A DNA stretch of 48,673 nucleotides from Christensenella sp. UBA6880 (GTDB taxonomy: Bacteria; Bacillota; Clostridia; Christensenellales; CAG-917): NCBI GenBank assembly GCA_002449145.1, contig DKCG01000002.1:1-48673 (forward strand), read 5' to 3'. Below, in pieces: positions 42,606 through 48,673 of the stretch; positions within the stretch are counted from its first letter, which is position 1; the number at the start of each line of letters is the position of its first letter. The position numbers were made by a program, and so were the translations under genes. The notes beneath the pieces are model-generated. The model did no database searches, had not been told where the DNA came from, and worked only from the letters and a program-made list of their open reading frames with translations.

Positions 42606-43039
42606 TGTTCACCGCCTTCGGCACCGTTCACGTCCTCTGCTCTGACAAACTTGCACTTGACGGGAAGTTTGTTTGCTGCAAGACGGAGTGCCTCTTTTGC
42701 TACTGCTTCGTCGATACCTGCGATTTCAAACATCACACGGCCCGGCTTGACGACTGCTACCCAGTATTCGGGAGAACCTTTACCGGAACCCATACGAGTT
42801 TCGGCAGGTTTCTTTGTTACGGGTTTGTGAGGGAAAATATCCACCCAGACTTGTCCGCCACGACGGATATATCTCGTCATAGCGACACGCGCTGCTTCGA
42901 TTTGGTTGGAGGTAATCCAGCCCGGCTCTGTCGAAACAAGACCGTATTCGCCGTATGCGACGATGTTGCCCTTGTTTGCTTTGCCTTTCATTCTGCCACG
43001 CATTTGGCGACGTCTTTTGACGCGTTTAGGCATTAACAT
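42602..43039 (-). CDS. rplP: 50S ribosomal protein uL16
   Basis: 145 residues, start MLMPKRVKRRRQMRGRMKGK. GGAGG lies inside the rpsC end, and the start overlaps the rpsC stop (TAATG). It contacts A-site tRNA and is needed for 50S activity. Confidence 0.97.
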   Translation of the reverse strand: MLMPKRVKRRRQMRGRMKGKANKGNIVAYGEYGLVSTEPGWITSNQIEAARVAMTRYIRRGGQVWVDIFPHKPVTKKPAETRMGSGKGSPEYWVAVVKPGRVMFEIAGIDEAVAKEALRLAANKLPVKCKFVRAEDVNGAEGGEQ

Positions 43040-43701
43040 TATTGATTTCCTCCTTCAAGTGGATTTTTGCCAAGGATTTCGCCCTTGTAGATCCAGCATT
43101 TGACGCCGATTGCGCCGAATGTGGTGTTTGCGGTTGCTACGCCGTAATCGATGTCTGCACGAAGGGTTTGAAGCGGGATAGAACCTTCACGGTATTGTTC
43201 GCTTCTTGCGATTTCAGCACCGTCGAGTCTGCCGCTGACCATCGTCTTGACGCCCTTTGCGCCCGCTTTCATAGCCTTGGACATTGCTTGTTTCATTGCA
43301 CGACGGAAGGAAGCGCGTCCTTCGAGTTGTTTTGCAATGCCTTCCGCAACGAGTTGAGCGTCTGCATCGGGATGTTTGACTTCCATAATGTTGATGCTCA
43401 CTTTCTTGTCGCCGGAAACGAGTTTTTCGACTTCCTTCTTGATTTCTTCAACGCCTGCGCCTGCTTTGCCGATGAGGACTGCGGGGCGTGCGGTGTAGAT
43501 TGCGACTACAAGTTTATCTGCCGCTCTTTCGAGTACGATTTTTGAAATTGCCGTATCGTAGTATTTCTTTTTGATGAATTTGCGGACTTTATTGTCTTCG
43601 ACGATATTGTCTGCAAAGTGCGCCTTGTCGGCATACCATTTAGAACTCCACGATTTGATGACGCCTGTACGAAGACCGTTTGGATCGACTTTTTGTCCCA
43701 T
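43039..43701 (-). CDS. rpsC: 30S ribosomal protein uS3
   Basis: 220 residues with a type II KH domain (VLIGKAGAGVEEIKKEVEKL; the usual G-x-x-G loop is GKAG) and the C-terminal SGRLDGAEIARSE. It sits at the mRNA entry site with S4 and S5. Confidence 0.98.
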   Translation of the reverse strand: MGQKVDPNGLRTGVIKSWSSKWYADKAHFADNIVEDNKVRKFIKKKYYDTAISKIVLERAADKLVVAIYTARPAVLIGKAGAGVEEIKKEVEKLVSGDKKVSINIMEVKHPDADAQLVAEGIAKQLEGRASFRRAMKQAMSKAMKAGAKGVKTMVSGRLDGAEIARSEQYREGSIPLQTLRADIDYGVATANTTFGAIGVKCWIYKGEILGKNPLEGGNQ

Positions 43702-43716
43702 TGTGTATACCTCCTA

Positions 43717-44106
43717 TTACGCTTTCACCGTGTCAAGAATGACCGTGATATGACTTGTTCTCTTGTTGATACGATACGCTCTGCCCTTGGACACCGCTTG
43801 GATACGCTTGAGGGTCGGACCTTCGTTTGCGTAGCACTCTGCGATATACATATCGTTTCTTGCGAGATTTTGATTGTTTTCGCCGTTTGCCGCTGCGCTG
43901 TTAACCAACTTGATAAGGGGTTCGCTTGCAGCCTTGGGCGTATTTTCCAAAATAGCGATTGCTTCTGTTACCGATTTGCCTCTGATGATGTCGAGAACGA
44001 TGCGGACCTTGAAGGGAGAGATTCTGACGAATTTAGCCGTTGCACAAGGTCTTGTATCCGCTTTTGCTTGACGGTCCAAGGCTTTTTGTTTACTTCTTGT
44101 TGCCAT
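43717..44106 (-). CDS. rplV: 50S ribosomal protein uL22
   Basis: 129 residues with the conserved AKFVRISPFKVRIVLDIIRG and the beta-hairpin end RAYRINKRTSHITVIL that lines the exit tunnel. A basic 20-residue N-terminal extension is present. Follows rpsS. Confidence 0.97.
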   Translation of the reverse strand: MATRSKQKALDRQAKADTRPCATAKFVRISPFKVRIVLDIIRGKSVTEAIAILENTPKAASEPLIKLVNSAAANGENNQNLARNDMYIAECYANEGPTLKRIQAVSKGRAYRINKRTSHITVILDTVKA

Positions 44107-44118
44107 ATCTTCCTCCTA

Positions 44119-44391
44119 TTACTTCGTGGTCTTTGCGCCCGCGTGACCTCTAAACGTACGCGTAGGTGCAAATTCGCCGAGTTTGCAACCGACCATATCT
44201 TCCGTGATGTATACGGGAACGTGTTGCTTACCGTTGTGAACTGCGATCGTGTGACCGACCATTTCGGGGAAAATCGTGGAACTTCTGGACCAAGTTTTAA
44301 CGGATTGACGTTCACCGGACGCGTTCATCGCATTGATTCTGTTCATAAGGCGTTCTTCTACATAAGGGCCTTTTTTAACACTTCTACTCAT
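44119..44391 (-). CDS. rpsS: 30S ribosomal protein uS19
   Basis: 90 residues, start SRSVKKGPYVEERLMNRI and end GEFAPTRTFRGHAG. It forms a complex with S13 in the head of the 30S. Confidence 0.98.
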   Translation of the reverse strand: MSRSVKKGPYVEERLMNRINAMNASGERQSVKTWSRSSTIFPEMVGHTIAVHNGKQHVPVYITEDMVGCKLGEFAPTRTFRGHAGAKTTK

Positions 44392-44403
44392 TTTGTCCTC
44401 CGA

Positions 44404-45231
44404 TTAGTTCACACGCTTAATAATGAACTTATTAGATTTGTTCTTCTTCTTTCTGGTCTTATAACCGAGAGCAGGTTTGCCCCAAGGTGTGACAGGTGAA
44501 GGCATACCGACGGGTGACTTGCCTTCGCCGCCGCCGTGCGGGTGGTCGTTCGGGTTCATAACGACACCACGAACGGTCGGACGCACGCCCATATGGCGGG
44601 TCTTACCGGCTTTGCCGACGCGCACGATTTCGTGATCGATGTTGCCGACTTGACCGACCGTCGCTCTGCAGTTGATGAGAACGTATCTCATTTCGCCACT
44701 GGGCATACGCACGATTGCGTATTTACCTTCTTTTGCCATAAGTTGTGCCGCGTTGCCTGCCGCTCTTGCGATGATTCCGCCGTTGCCGGGTTGAAGTTCG
44801 ATGTTGTGAATCATAGTACCGACGGGAATTGCGGAAAGAGGAAGTGCGTTGCCGACTTTGATGTCTGCGTGCTCGCCGCTTTCGAGAACGTCGCCGACGT
44901 TGAGTCCCAAAGGTGCGAGGATGTATTTCTTTTCGCCGTCAGCATAGTGCAAAAGTGCGATGTTTGCGGAACGGTTGGGGTCGTATTCGATGGAAGCGAC
45001 TTTTGCGGGGATACCGTCTTTGTTGCGCTTGTAGTCGATGATACGATATTTGTTTCTGTTGCCGCCGCCGATGTGACGAACGGTGATTCTGCCCATAGAG
45101 TTTCTGCCGCCGCTCTTATTGAGTGACACCAAGAGTGAACGCTCGGGCGTTGTGCTTGTGATCTCCTCGTATGCAGACACCGTCATAAAACGACGTGCAG
45201 GAGACGTTGGTTTATATTTCTTAATAGCCAT
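44404..45231 (-). CDS. rplB: 50S ribosomal protein uL2
   Basis: 275 residues with the conserved GRNSMGRITVRHIGGGNRNK and, near the end, NPNDHPHGGGEGKSPVGMPS, which contains the histidine needed for peptidyl transferase activity. Primary 23S rRNA binder. Confidence 0.99.
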   Translation of the reverse strand: MAIKKYKPTSPARRFMTVSAYEEITSTTPERSLLVSLNKSGGRNSMGRITVRHIGGGNRNKYRIIDYKRNKDGIPAKVASIEYDPNRSANIALLHYADGEKKYILAPLGLNVGDVLESGEHADIKVGNALPLSAIPVGTMIHNIELQPGNGGIIARAAGNAAQLMAKEGKYAIVRMPSGEMRYVLINCRATVGQVGNIDHEIVRVGKAGKTRHMGVRPTVRGVVMNPNDHPHGGGEGKSPVGMPSPVTPWGKPALGYKTRKKKNKSNKFIIKRVN

Positions 45232-45245
45232 ATTCTTTACTCTCC

Positions 45246-45536
45246 TTATGCCAAGCTCTCGAAGAATTCGATTGCCTTACTGTCGTCGGTAAGAGTGACG
45301 ATTGCTTTCTTGAATGCAGAGCGTCTGCCTTCGTTTCTGCCCATTCTTTTCACTTTGCCGTCGTAGTTGGACGTATTTACTTTGTCAACTTTCACTTGGA
45401 AGATTTGCTCGACCGCTGCCTTGATTTGCGTTTTGGTTGCGGATTTGACAACCTTGAACGTGTATCTCTTGTTTGCGATGCCGTCATAACTCTTTTCGGA
45501 AAGGATAGGCTCGATAATGATGTCGTATGCTGTCAT
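45246..45536 (-). CDS. rplW: 50S ribosomal protein uL23
   Basis: 96 residues, start TAYDIIIEPILSEKSYDGIA. It forms the docking site for trigger factor and SRP at the tunnel exit. It overlaps the rplD end by four bases. Confidence 0.97.
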   Translation of the reverse strand: MTAYDIIIEPILSEKSYDGIANKRYTFKVVKSATKTQIKAAVEQIFQVKVDKVNTSNYDGKVKRMGRNEGRRSAFKKAIVTLTDDSKAIEFFESLA

Positions 45537-46153
45537 TGTGCTGCCTCCTCGAGTTTTTTAAGTGCGTCAACCGTGATGACGATGTTCTTCGTTGCGACTA
45601 CGTCGTAAACGCTGAGGGTTCTTGCTTCGCAAACTTCGACGGAAGGAATGTTCTTGCTGGCCTTGAGTGCGACTTGGTCGTACTCGTCGAGGACGAACAT
45701 AACTTTGCCGTTGAGAGAGAGTGCTTTAACCGTTCCCGCAACGAGTTTGGTTTTTGCTTCTGCGAGTGCAAATTTGTCAAGAACGACCACTTCGTTTTGA
45801 CGAATCTTTTCAGAAAGCGCGGAATAGAACGCGGCTGTCTTCATACTCTTGTTGATTTTTTGAGAGAAATCTCTGGGTTTCTTTGCGAACACCACGCCGC
45901 CGCCGACGTATTGAGGTGCGACGATGGATCCTTGACGCGCACGACCCGTACCTTTTTGACGATAAGGCTTGCAGCCACCGCCGCGAACTTCCGTTCTGGT
46001 GAGCGCGCTCATCGTGCCTTGACGTTTGTTTGCGAGTTGTGCAACGACCACTTGGTGAATAAGTGCTTCGTTATAGTCGCGTGCAAAGATGGAATCGCTG
46101 ATTTCTACCGTTCCGGCTTTTTTGCCTGCCATATTCAAAACGTTCAGTTTCAT
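45533..46153 (-). CDS. rplD: 50S ribosomal protein uL4
   Basis: 206 residues with the conserved tunnel loop ALTRTEVRGGGCKPYRQKGT and GRARQGSI. In E. coli L4 represses the S10 operon through its leader; the leader here is the 92 bases before rpsJ, where no classical L4 target fold is obvious by eye. Confidence 0.98.
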   Translation of the reverse strand: MKLNVLNMAGKKAGTVEISDSIFARDYNEALIHQVVVAQLANKRQGTMSALTRTEVRGGGCKPYRQKGTGRARQGSIVAPQYVGGGVVFAKKPRDFSQKINKSMKTAAFYSALSEKIRQNEVVVLDKFALAEAKTKLVAGTVKALSLNGKVMFVLDEYDQVALKASKNIPSVEVCEARTLSVYDVVATKNIVITVDALKKLEEAAQ

Positions 46154-46166
46154 ATTCTACCTCCGC

Positions 46167-46802
46167 TTAACCCTTGATGGATTCCTTCACGACGACGACG
46201 CCGCCCTTCGGTCCGGGGATTGCACCCTTGATGAGAAGAAGATTTCTTGCTGCATCTACGCGTGCGACAGTAAGGTTTTGGACAGTAACCTTTTCGTGTC
46301 CCCATTGTCCTGCCATATGTTTGTTCTTGAACACTCTCGAGGGAGAGGAACAAGCACCCATAGAACCGACGCTTCTGTGAATAGGACCGGTACCGTGAGT
46401 CATAGGACCGATTCTGTGAGAGTTCCATCTTTGGATGACGCCCGAATAACCGTGACCTTTGGAAGTGCCGGTAACGTCAACTTTGTCGCCCTCTGTGAAC
46501 ATATCGCAGGTCAGTTCCTGTCCGAGCGTGTAGCTCGCGCAGTTTGCGAAACGGAATTCACGAAGGTACTTCTTGACGGTTACTCCCGCTTTCTTGAAGT
46601 GTCCGGCAACCGGCTTGTTTACTCTTGTTTCCTTGACGGTGCCGAAGCCGACTTGAACCGCTTCGTATCCGTCGTTCTCTTTGGTCTTTATCTGCACGAC
46701 CGGGCACGGACCCGCTTCCACTACGGTTACGGGGATAACCTTGCCTTCTGCAGTAAAGATCTGGCTCATACCGATTTTTTTACCGATGATTGCTTTATCC
46801 AT
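46167..46802 (-). CDS. rplC: 50S ribosomal protein uL3
   Basis: 211 residues with the start KAIIGKKIGMSQIFTAEGK and the conserved GHGYSGVIQRWNSHRIGPMT and HGTGPIHRSVGSMGA. It is one of the first proteins on 23S rRNA. It lies 26 bases after rpsJ. Confidence 0.98.
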   Translation of the reverse strand: MDKAIIGKKIGMSQIFTAEGKVIPVTVVEAGPCPVVQIKTKENDGYEAVQVGFGTVKETRVNKPVAGHFKKAGVTVKKYLREFRFANCASYTLGQELTCDMFTEGDKVDVTGTSKGHGYSGVIQRWNSHRIGPMTHGTGPIHRSVGSMGACSSPSRVFKNKHMAGQWGHEKVTVQNLTVARVDAARNLLLIKGAIPGPKGGVVVVKESIKG

Positions 46803-46828
46803 GTAAAGTTCATCCTCCTTTTATTTGC

Positions 46829-47137
46829 TTAGAGTTTGATCGAGATGTCCACGCCTGCGGGCAAATCGAGTTTCATCAAAGAATCGACCGTTTTGCTCGT
46901 GGGGTTGTAAATATCGATCAAACGCTTGTGAGTTCTGAGTTCAAATTGTTCGCGGCTGTCTTTGTATTTGTGAGTAGCGCGCAAAATCGTGATGATTTCC
47001 TTTTCCGTGGGAAGAGGAATGGGACCGGAAACCTTCGTTCCCGTCTTTTTGACGGTTTCGACAATCTTCTCTGCGGAAAGATCGATAAGGTTGTGGTCGT
47101 AAGCCTTAAGTTTAATTCTGATCTTTTGTCCAGCCAT
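46829..47137 (-). CDS. rpsJ: 30S ribosomal protein uS10
   Basis: 102 residues, normal length, with KIRIKLKAYDHNLIDLSAEK and VSGPIPLPTEKE. It is also known as the antitermination factor NusE. First gene of the S10-spc-alpha operon, with GGAGG before ATG and the promoter at 47236-47264. No tufA or fusA lies before it; the upstream 1.5 kb has no gene. Confidence 0.98.
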   Translation of the reverse strand: MAGQKIRIKLKAYDHNLIDLSAEKIVETVKKTGTKVSGPIPLPTEKEIITILRATHKYKDSREQFELRTHKRLIDIYNPTSKTVDSLMKLDLPAGVDISIKL

Positions 47138-47235
47138 TATTAGCCTCCTATATTACACTTGTCCGTGTGTGTCTTATATTTTTTACCCGCCGCAACCGCG
47201 ACGGAAAATGCGTATCTCTTTCGACACGCTCGTTT

Positions 47236-47264
47236 AATATATAATTTTTGAAAATTAAAGTCAA
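47236..47264 (-). promoter_or_regulatory. Promoter of the ribosomal protein operon
   Basis: TTGACT (47259-47264) and TATATT (47236-47241) with a 17-base AT-only spacer apart from one C. The predicted leader is about 92 bases. AT-rich sequence upstream of the -35 could act as an UP element. Confidence 0.8.
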
Positions 47265-47404
47265 GCAAAAAATTAAGAAAAAACGAATATTTTTCAAACT
47301 TGTGTTCGAAAACTCGAAATAACCGCAAAATCTTGTATATATTATATATGGATTAATTTTGTTTTCAAATAGAAGTAAATTATAAATATAATTGCGCGTG
47401 CCAC

Positions 47405-47460
47405 GCACTCGGGTGTGCCGCAACTGAAACATCGATTTCAGCCACGGCACACCCGAGTGC
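47405..47460. repeat. Perfect 16-base inverted repeat upstream of the S10 operon
   Basis: GCACTCGGGTGTGCCG (47405-47420) is exactly complementary to CGGCACACCCGAGTGC (47445-47460). Inside it CTGAAA pairs with TTTCAG. There is no T run on either side. It lies about 140 bases upstream of the S10 promoter and joins directly to element copy 3. Confidence 0.8.
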
Positions 47461-47461
47461 A

Positions 47462-47598
47462 AATTAATAATTAATAATGAATAATTAATAATTGCGGGTG
47501 GGGTTTTACCCCACACCCCGAAACGAAAAATTGTTCGAAGACTACTCGTACACGGAATGTGCGACTTCAAAGACGAGATAAAAACCGCCGTCCGCGAA
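47462..47598 (+). repeat. Dispersed structured intergenic element, copy 3 (short)
   Basis: AT-rich head (47462-47494), then a hairpin GTGGGG-TTTTA-CCCCAC at the same place as in copies 1 and 2. Next come the block ATTGTTCGAAGACTACTCGT and onward, and GACGAGATAAAAACCGCCGT as in copy 2. It stops after the first two blocks, where the tandem 307-base repeat begins. Confidence 0.7.
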
Positions 47599-47600
47599 GC

Positions 47601-47907
47601 ATTGCTCAAACGGCGTTGCGGCAAAGTCAATCGCCCATGTCGTCATTCAGAGCGAAGCGTGGGAATCCCCTAAATAGAAACGAAAACTTTTTGGGCGATT
47701 GTCAAAAACCGCACTTGTTCTCGCAATCACTAACCGCACAATCGTTCGTATGCTCTCAATTCAAGCACGGATAAGAGCCCAAGCCGCAATTTCGCACGAA
47801 CAATTGTTTGGTGTTGCGTGCTTTGCACGCATTGGAACGGACAAAAACTCAAACCGCAGTTTCGCCAAATTATCTGCTTGGTGACGTGCCTAGCGGCACG
47901 CTTTTTC
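47601..47907 (+). repeat. 307-base tandem repeat, unit A
   Basis: Nearly identical to 47995-48301 at a fixed offset of 394 bases, with only scattered substitutions and small compensated length changes. It begins ATTGCTCAAACGGCGTTGCG. An inverted repeat CAATCGCCC / GGGCGATTG spans 47628-47701 and encloses TCATTCAGAGCGAAGCGTGG. The hairpin GCGTGC-TTT-GCACGC follows, and the unit ends in GCGTGCC-TAGC-GGCACGC plus TTTTT, a good terminator. No open frame with a ribosome binding site is conserved between units. Confidence 0.85.
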
Positions 47908-47922
47908 TTTTGTTTCTACACT

Positions 47923-47975
47923 GAGGCAACAACAATACGCAAATATGCGTATTGCCGAGAGCCTCGTTTGATTTT
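47923..47975 (+). terminator. Hairpin in the linker between tandem units
   Basis: GAGGC (47923-47927) pairs with GCCTC (47961-47965); inside, CAATACGCA pairs perfectly with TGCGTATTG around AATA. It is followed by GTTTGATTTTT, so it could terminate plus-strand transcription. Confidence 0.5.
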
Positions 47976-47994
47976 TGCACTACTACCGCGCACT

Positions 47995-48301
47995 ATTGCT
48001 CAAACGGCGTTGCGGTGAAATCAATCGCCCACATCGTCATTCAGAGCGAAGCGTGGGAATCCCCTAAATAGAAACGCAAACTTTTGGGGCGATTGACAAA
48101 AACCGCACTTGTTCTCGCAATCACTAACCGCACAATCGTTCGTATGTTCTCAATTCAAGCACGGATAATAGCCCAAGCCGCAATTTCGCACGAACGATTG
48201 TTTGGTGTTGCGTGCTTTGCACGCATTGGAACGGGCAAAAACTCAAACCGCAATTTCGCCAAATTATCTGCTTGGTGGCGTGCCTATCGGCACGCTTTTT
48301 C
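47995..48301 (+). repeat. 307-base tandem repeat, unit B
   Basis: Second unit, with the same start, the same internal inverted repeat and the same terminator (GCGTGCC-TATC-GGCACGC plus TTTTT). In the terminator the four-base loop differs from unit A while the stem is unchanged. The region from 48302 to 48430 shows nothing recognisable. Confidence 0.85.
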
Positions 48302-48430
48302 TGTGAAGTAGGGAAGGGGAAACGTATAATTTGATTGCGTGTAACTTGTTTTGCGGAAAATCATTGGCAAGTACTGTAAAATAGTAAATGTTAGCAAACA
48401 ATGAGAATCTTGAAAAGCGAAGTGTCAGCT

Positions 48431-48482
48431 TGGCGGTGACAGGGTTCGGCAACAAAGTTGCCCAGTGCAAGGCACGGAAATC
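48431..48482 (+). repeat. 52-base direct repeat, left copy
   Basis: Begins TGGCGGTGACAGGGTTCGGC and ends GCAAGGCACGGAAATC. It matches 48600-48651 in 51 of 52 bases. It contains GGCAAC-AAA-GTTGCC, a six-base-pair hairpin. Confidence 0.85.
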
Positions 48483-48497
48483 CCTGTAAAAGACATC

Positions 48498-48525
48498 AAA
48501 AAACCCGACCTATTTGGATCGGGTT
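48498..48525 (-). terminator. Terminator on minus strand after the tRNA relic
   Basis: AACCCGA pairs with TCGGGTT, with a further CC/GG pair and one bulge, followed on the minus strand by six T. It sits just after the CCA end of the tRNA-like sequence at 48530-48550, where a tRNA gene's terminator is expected. Confidence 0.75.
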
Positions 48526-48529
48526 GTTT

Positions 48530-48550
48530 GTGGCGGAGAAGCAGGGATTT
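48530..48550 (-). pseudogene. tRNA-Ser 3'-end relic
   Basis: On the minus strand the sequence reads as a tRNA 3' end: T-stem arm CCCTG, acceptor arm CTTCTCC, discriminator G (usual for serine tRNAs) and CCA, followed by a terminator. The 5' part of a tRNA is missing: the bases that should form the T-loop and the other arm (beyond about 48546) do not pair. It lies between the two 52-base direct repeats. Reading as a leftover integration site is inference. Confidence 0.5.
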
Positions 48551-48599
48551 GTATTACAGCGGAGTGAAAAAACGATGTTTTGGGAACGGAGCGTGCAGC

Positions 48600-48651
48600 T
48601 GGCGGTGACAGGGTTCGGCAACAAAGTTGCCCCGTGCAAGGCACGGAAATC
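48600..48651 (+). repeat. 52-base direct repeat, right copy
   Basis: Matches 48431-48482 with a single substitution (CCCC for CCCA). The two copies flank 117 bases holding the minus-strand terminator and the tRNA-like end. The window stops 22 bases after it. Confidence 0.85.
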
Positions 48652-48673
48652 ACGCAAAACGGCAACAAAAAAG

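Noticed and set aside
48431..48651. Direct repeats as an integron attC site
   Set aside because: The hairpin GGCAAC-AAA-GTTGCC lacks the R'/R'' core consensus, and no integrase is in view.
47138..48673. Short frames in the repeat zone as small genes or toxins
   Set aside because: None has a ribosome binding site. The frames that recur between the two 307-base units are broken differently in each, so sequence conservation is not at the protein level.

Overview
The window looks like a chromosome fragment from an anaerobic, low-to-mid GC member of the Clostridia, probably an uncultured gut lineage. The support is a complete S10-spc-alpha ribosomal operon in the Firmicutes order, with secY-adk-map-KOW protein-infA-rpmJ in the middle and rpsD inside the alpha segment. 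Other support comes from AGGAGG-type ribosome binding sites, an EFR1-type ferredoxin/flavodoxin fusion, an iron alcohol dehydrogenase, and large lipoproteins, one carrying an InlB-type repeat. No phage, transposase or CRISPR array is visible. The species assignment is inference; only the gene order and protein families are seen.

Layout. 93-2336: divergent methyltransferase and metal-dependent amidohydrolase. 2378-2823: a structured, dispersed intergenic element (copy 1). 2825-5227: an 800-residue lipoprotein. 5555-6096: a tRNA operon (fMet, Met, Val, Glu) with its own promoter and terminator. 6305-15506: four large uncharacterised envelope genes on the minus strand, namely two paralogous membrane proteins and two paralogous giant lipoproteins. 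15508-17423: a two-component system transcribed into the 999-residue lipoprotein. 17679-18859: a divergent XRE regulator and an acidic protein with four PFL repeats. 18980-24918: a lipid kinase, a heterodimeric ABC exporter and an iron alcohol dehydrogenase. 25001-25609: element copy 2, ending in a 127-base nested hairpin that overlaps the stop codon of gapA. 26827-31181: a co-directional group of SDR/zinc-finger fusion, EFR1 ferredoxin, response regulator and sensor kinase. 31418-47137: the ribosomal operon. 47138-48673: no gene, but dense repeats, including element copy 3, a tandem 307-base repeat, a 52-base direct repeat pair and a tRNA 3'-end relic.

How the parts work together. The ribosomal operon runs from one strong promoter at 47236-47264 toward lower coordinates. 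It is interrupted by an internal promoter that probably yields a leaderless adk transcript and by a folded 168-base leader before rpsM. The 6-18 kb block reads as an envelope locus: a sensor kinase/regulator pair sits in one operon with a giant lipoprotein, next to related lipoprotein and membrane genes, and faces an XRE/PFL pair across a shared promoter region that holds palindromes on both sides. No function is established for that block. It and the dispersed structured element are the best candidates for something undescribed.
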